This document shows, piece by piece, positions 31,501 to 31,708 of a DNA stretch of 31,708 nt. Origin of the DNA: Phoronis ovalis (Eukaryota; Phoronida; Phoronidae); NCBI GenBank assembly GCA_028565635.1, contig JAOXYB010027068.1:1-31708 (forward strand), read 5' to 3'. Within the stretch, counting starts at the first letter, position 1. Each line of letters opens with the position of its first letter. A program made the position numbers and the translations under genes. The notes beneath the pieces are model-generated. The model searched no databases, was not told the DNA's origin, and saw only the letters and a program-made list of their open reading frames with translations.

Positions 31501-31708
31501 TTCTGGAATACACTACGCAAGTAACTTAAGGCAGGTGTTTACCACGTTTTGCCACGGGTGGTGCTGCGAAACTGTTTTTTCGATATTTCTAAGTAAATAA
31601 CAATGTTATATTTCTCATTTTAATGTATGTATGTTAAGAATTTTATGACCTTTAACGTGACACTCACCGCTTTTGGCCAAATGATCACGTGACTCGTAGG
31701 TGTGCGCT
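31501..31708. other. right edge, CpG-containing with a donor-like site on the minus strand
   Basis: The last 60 bases contain TCACGTGA-like and CpG words. The minus strand has a strong GCG|GTGAGT donor at about 31667. It could be the edge of a 5' non-coding exon of M6, but there is no ATG between the edge and the donor, so it cannot be the initiator exon on its own. Confidence 0.2.

Noticed and set aside
31229-31520. Two minus frames of 65 and 87 codons as candidate first exon of M6
   Set aside because: They are translations of the CCATGGTAAAAA repeat (recurring FLPW, FTMA), and no donor in phase 1 follows a suitable ATG.

Overview
The window is AT-rich animal nuclear DNA with spliced genes, long introns and intergenic spacers, and many short diverged repeats. 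I see no bacterial, viral or CRISPR features. The gene content (a peroxin, a SoxB2-type HMG-box gene, tRNA-Ala genes, a proteolipid-protein/M6 gene) is bilaterian. The compact SoxB2 protein, the single M6-type gene and the repeat style suggest an invertebrate, probably a lophotrochozoan and perhaps a bivalve mollusc. That taxonomic guess is inference and was not tested by any search.

Layout from left to right. (1) 1-120 is a 28-bp tandem repeat, followed by a short minus-strand coding-like stretch I cannot place. (2) 1295-2035, plus strand: the last two coding exons of a gene whose C-terminus matches the end of the AAA ATPase PEX1; its earlier exons lie outside the window. (3) About 2,300-12,000 has no recognisable gene and a few CpG-rich patches. 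(4) 13039-13954, minus strand: a complete two-exon SoxB2 (Sox14/21-like) gene of 241 codons, with a 190-bp intron inside the HMG box and a perfect NF-Y CCAAT box upstream. (5) About 14,400-17,900 is non-coding. (6) 17,935-23,100 is a family of tRNA-Ala(TGC) copies riding in a repeat unit of about 475 bp; one copy (19847-19918) is fully intact and the others are damaged to varying degrees. Several short tandem duplications lie in the same region. (7) 24928-30881, minus strand: all but the first exon of a PLP/DM20/M6 family four-pass membrane protein gene. Five shared exons are followed by three tandem, homologous terminal exons, each with its own acceptor, frame and stop. (8) 31,000-31,530 holds a diverged inverted repeat and a run of CCATGGTAAAAA-like repeats whose relatives lie in opposite orientation inside the M6 gene.

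The genes have unrelated jobs: peroxisome biogenesis, neural or developmental transcription, translation, and a membrane protein of neurons or glia. Nothing suggests a shared pathway. The most interesting feature is the M6 terminal-exon cassette. The choice among three exons would change the second half of transmembrane helix 4 and the whole cytoplasmic tail. A fold-back hairpin of about 155 bp sits between two of the alternative exons.
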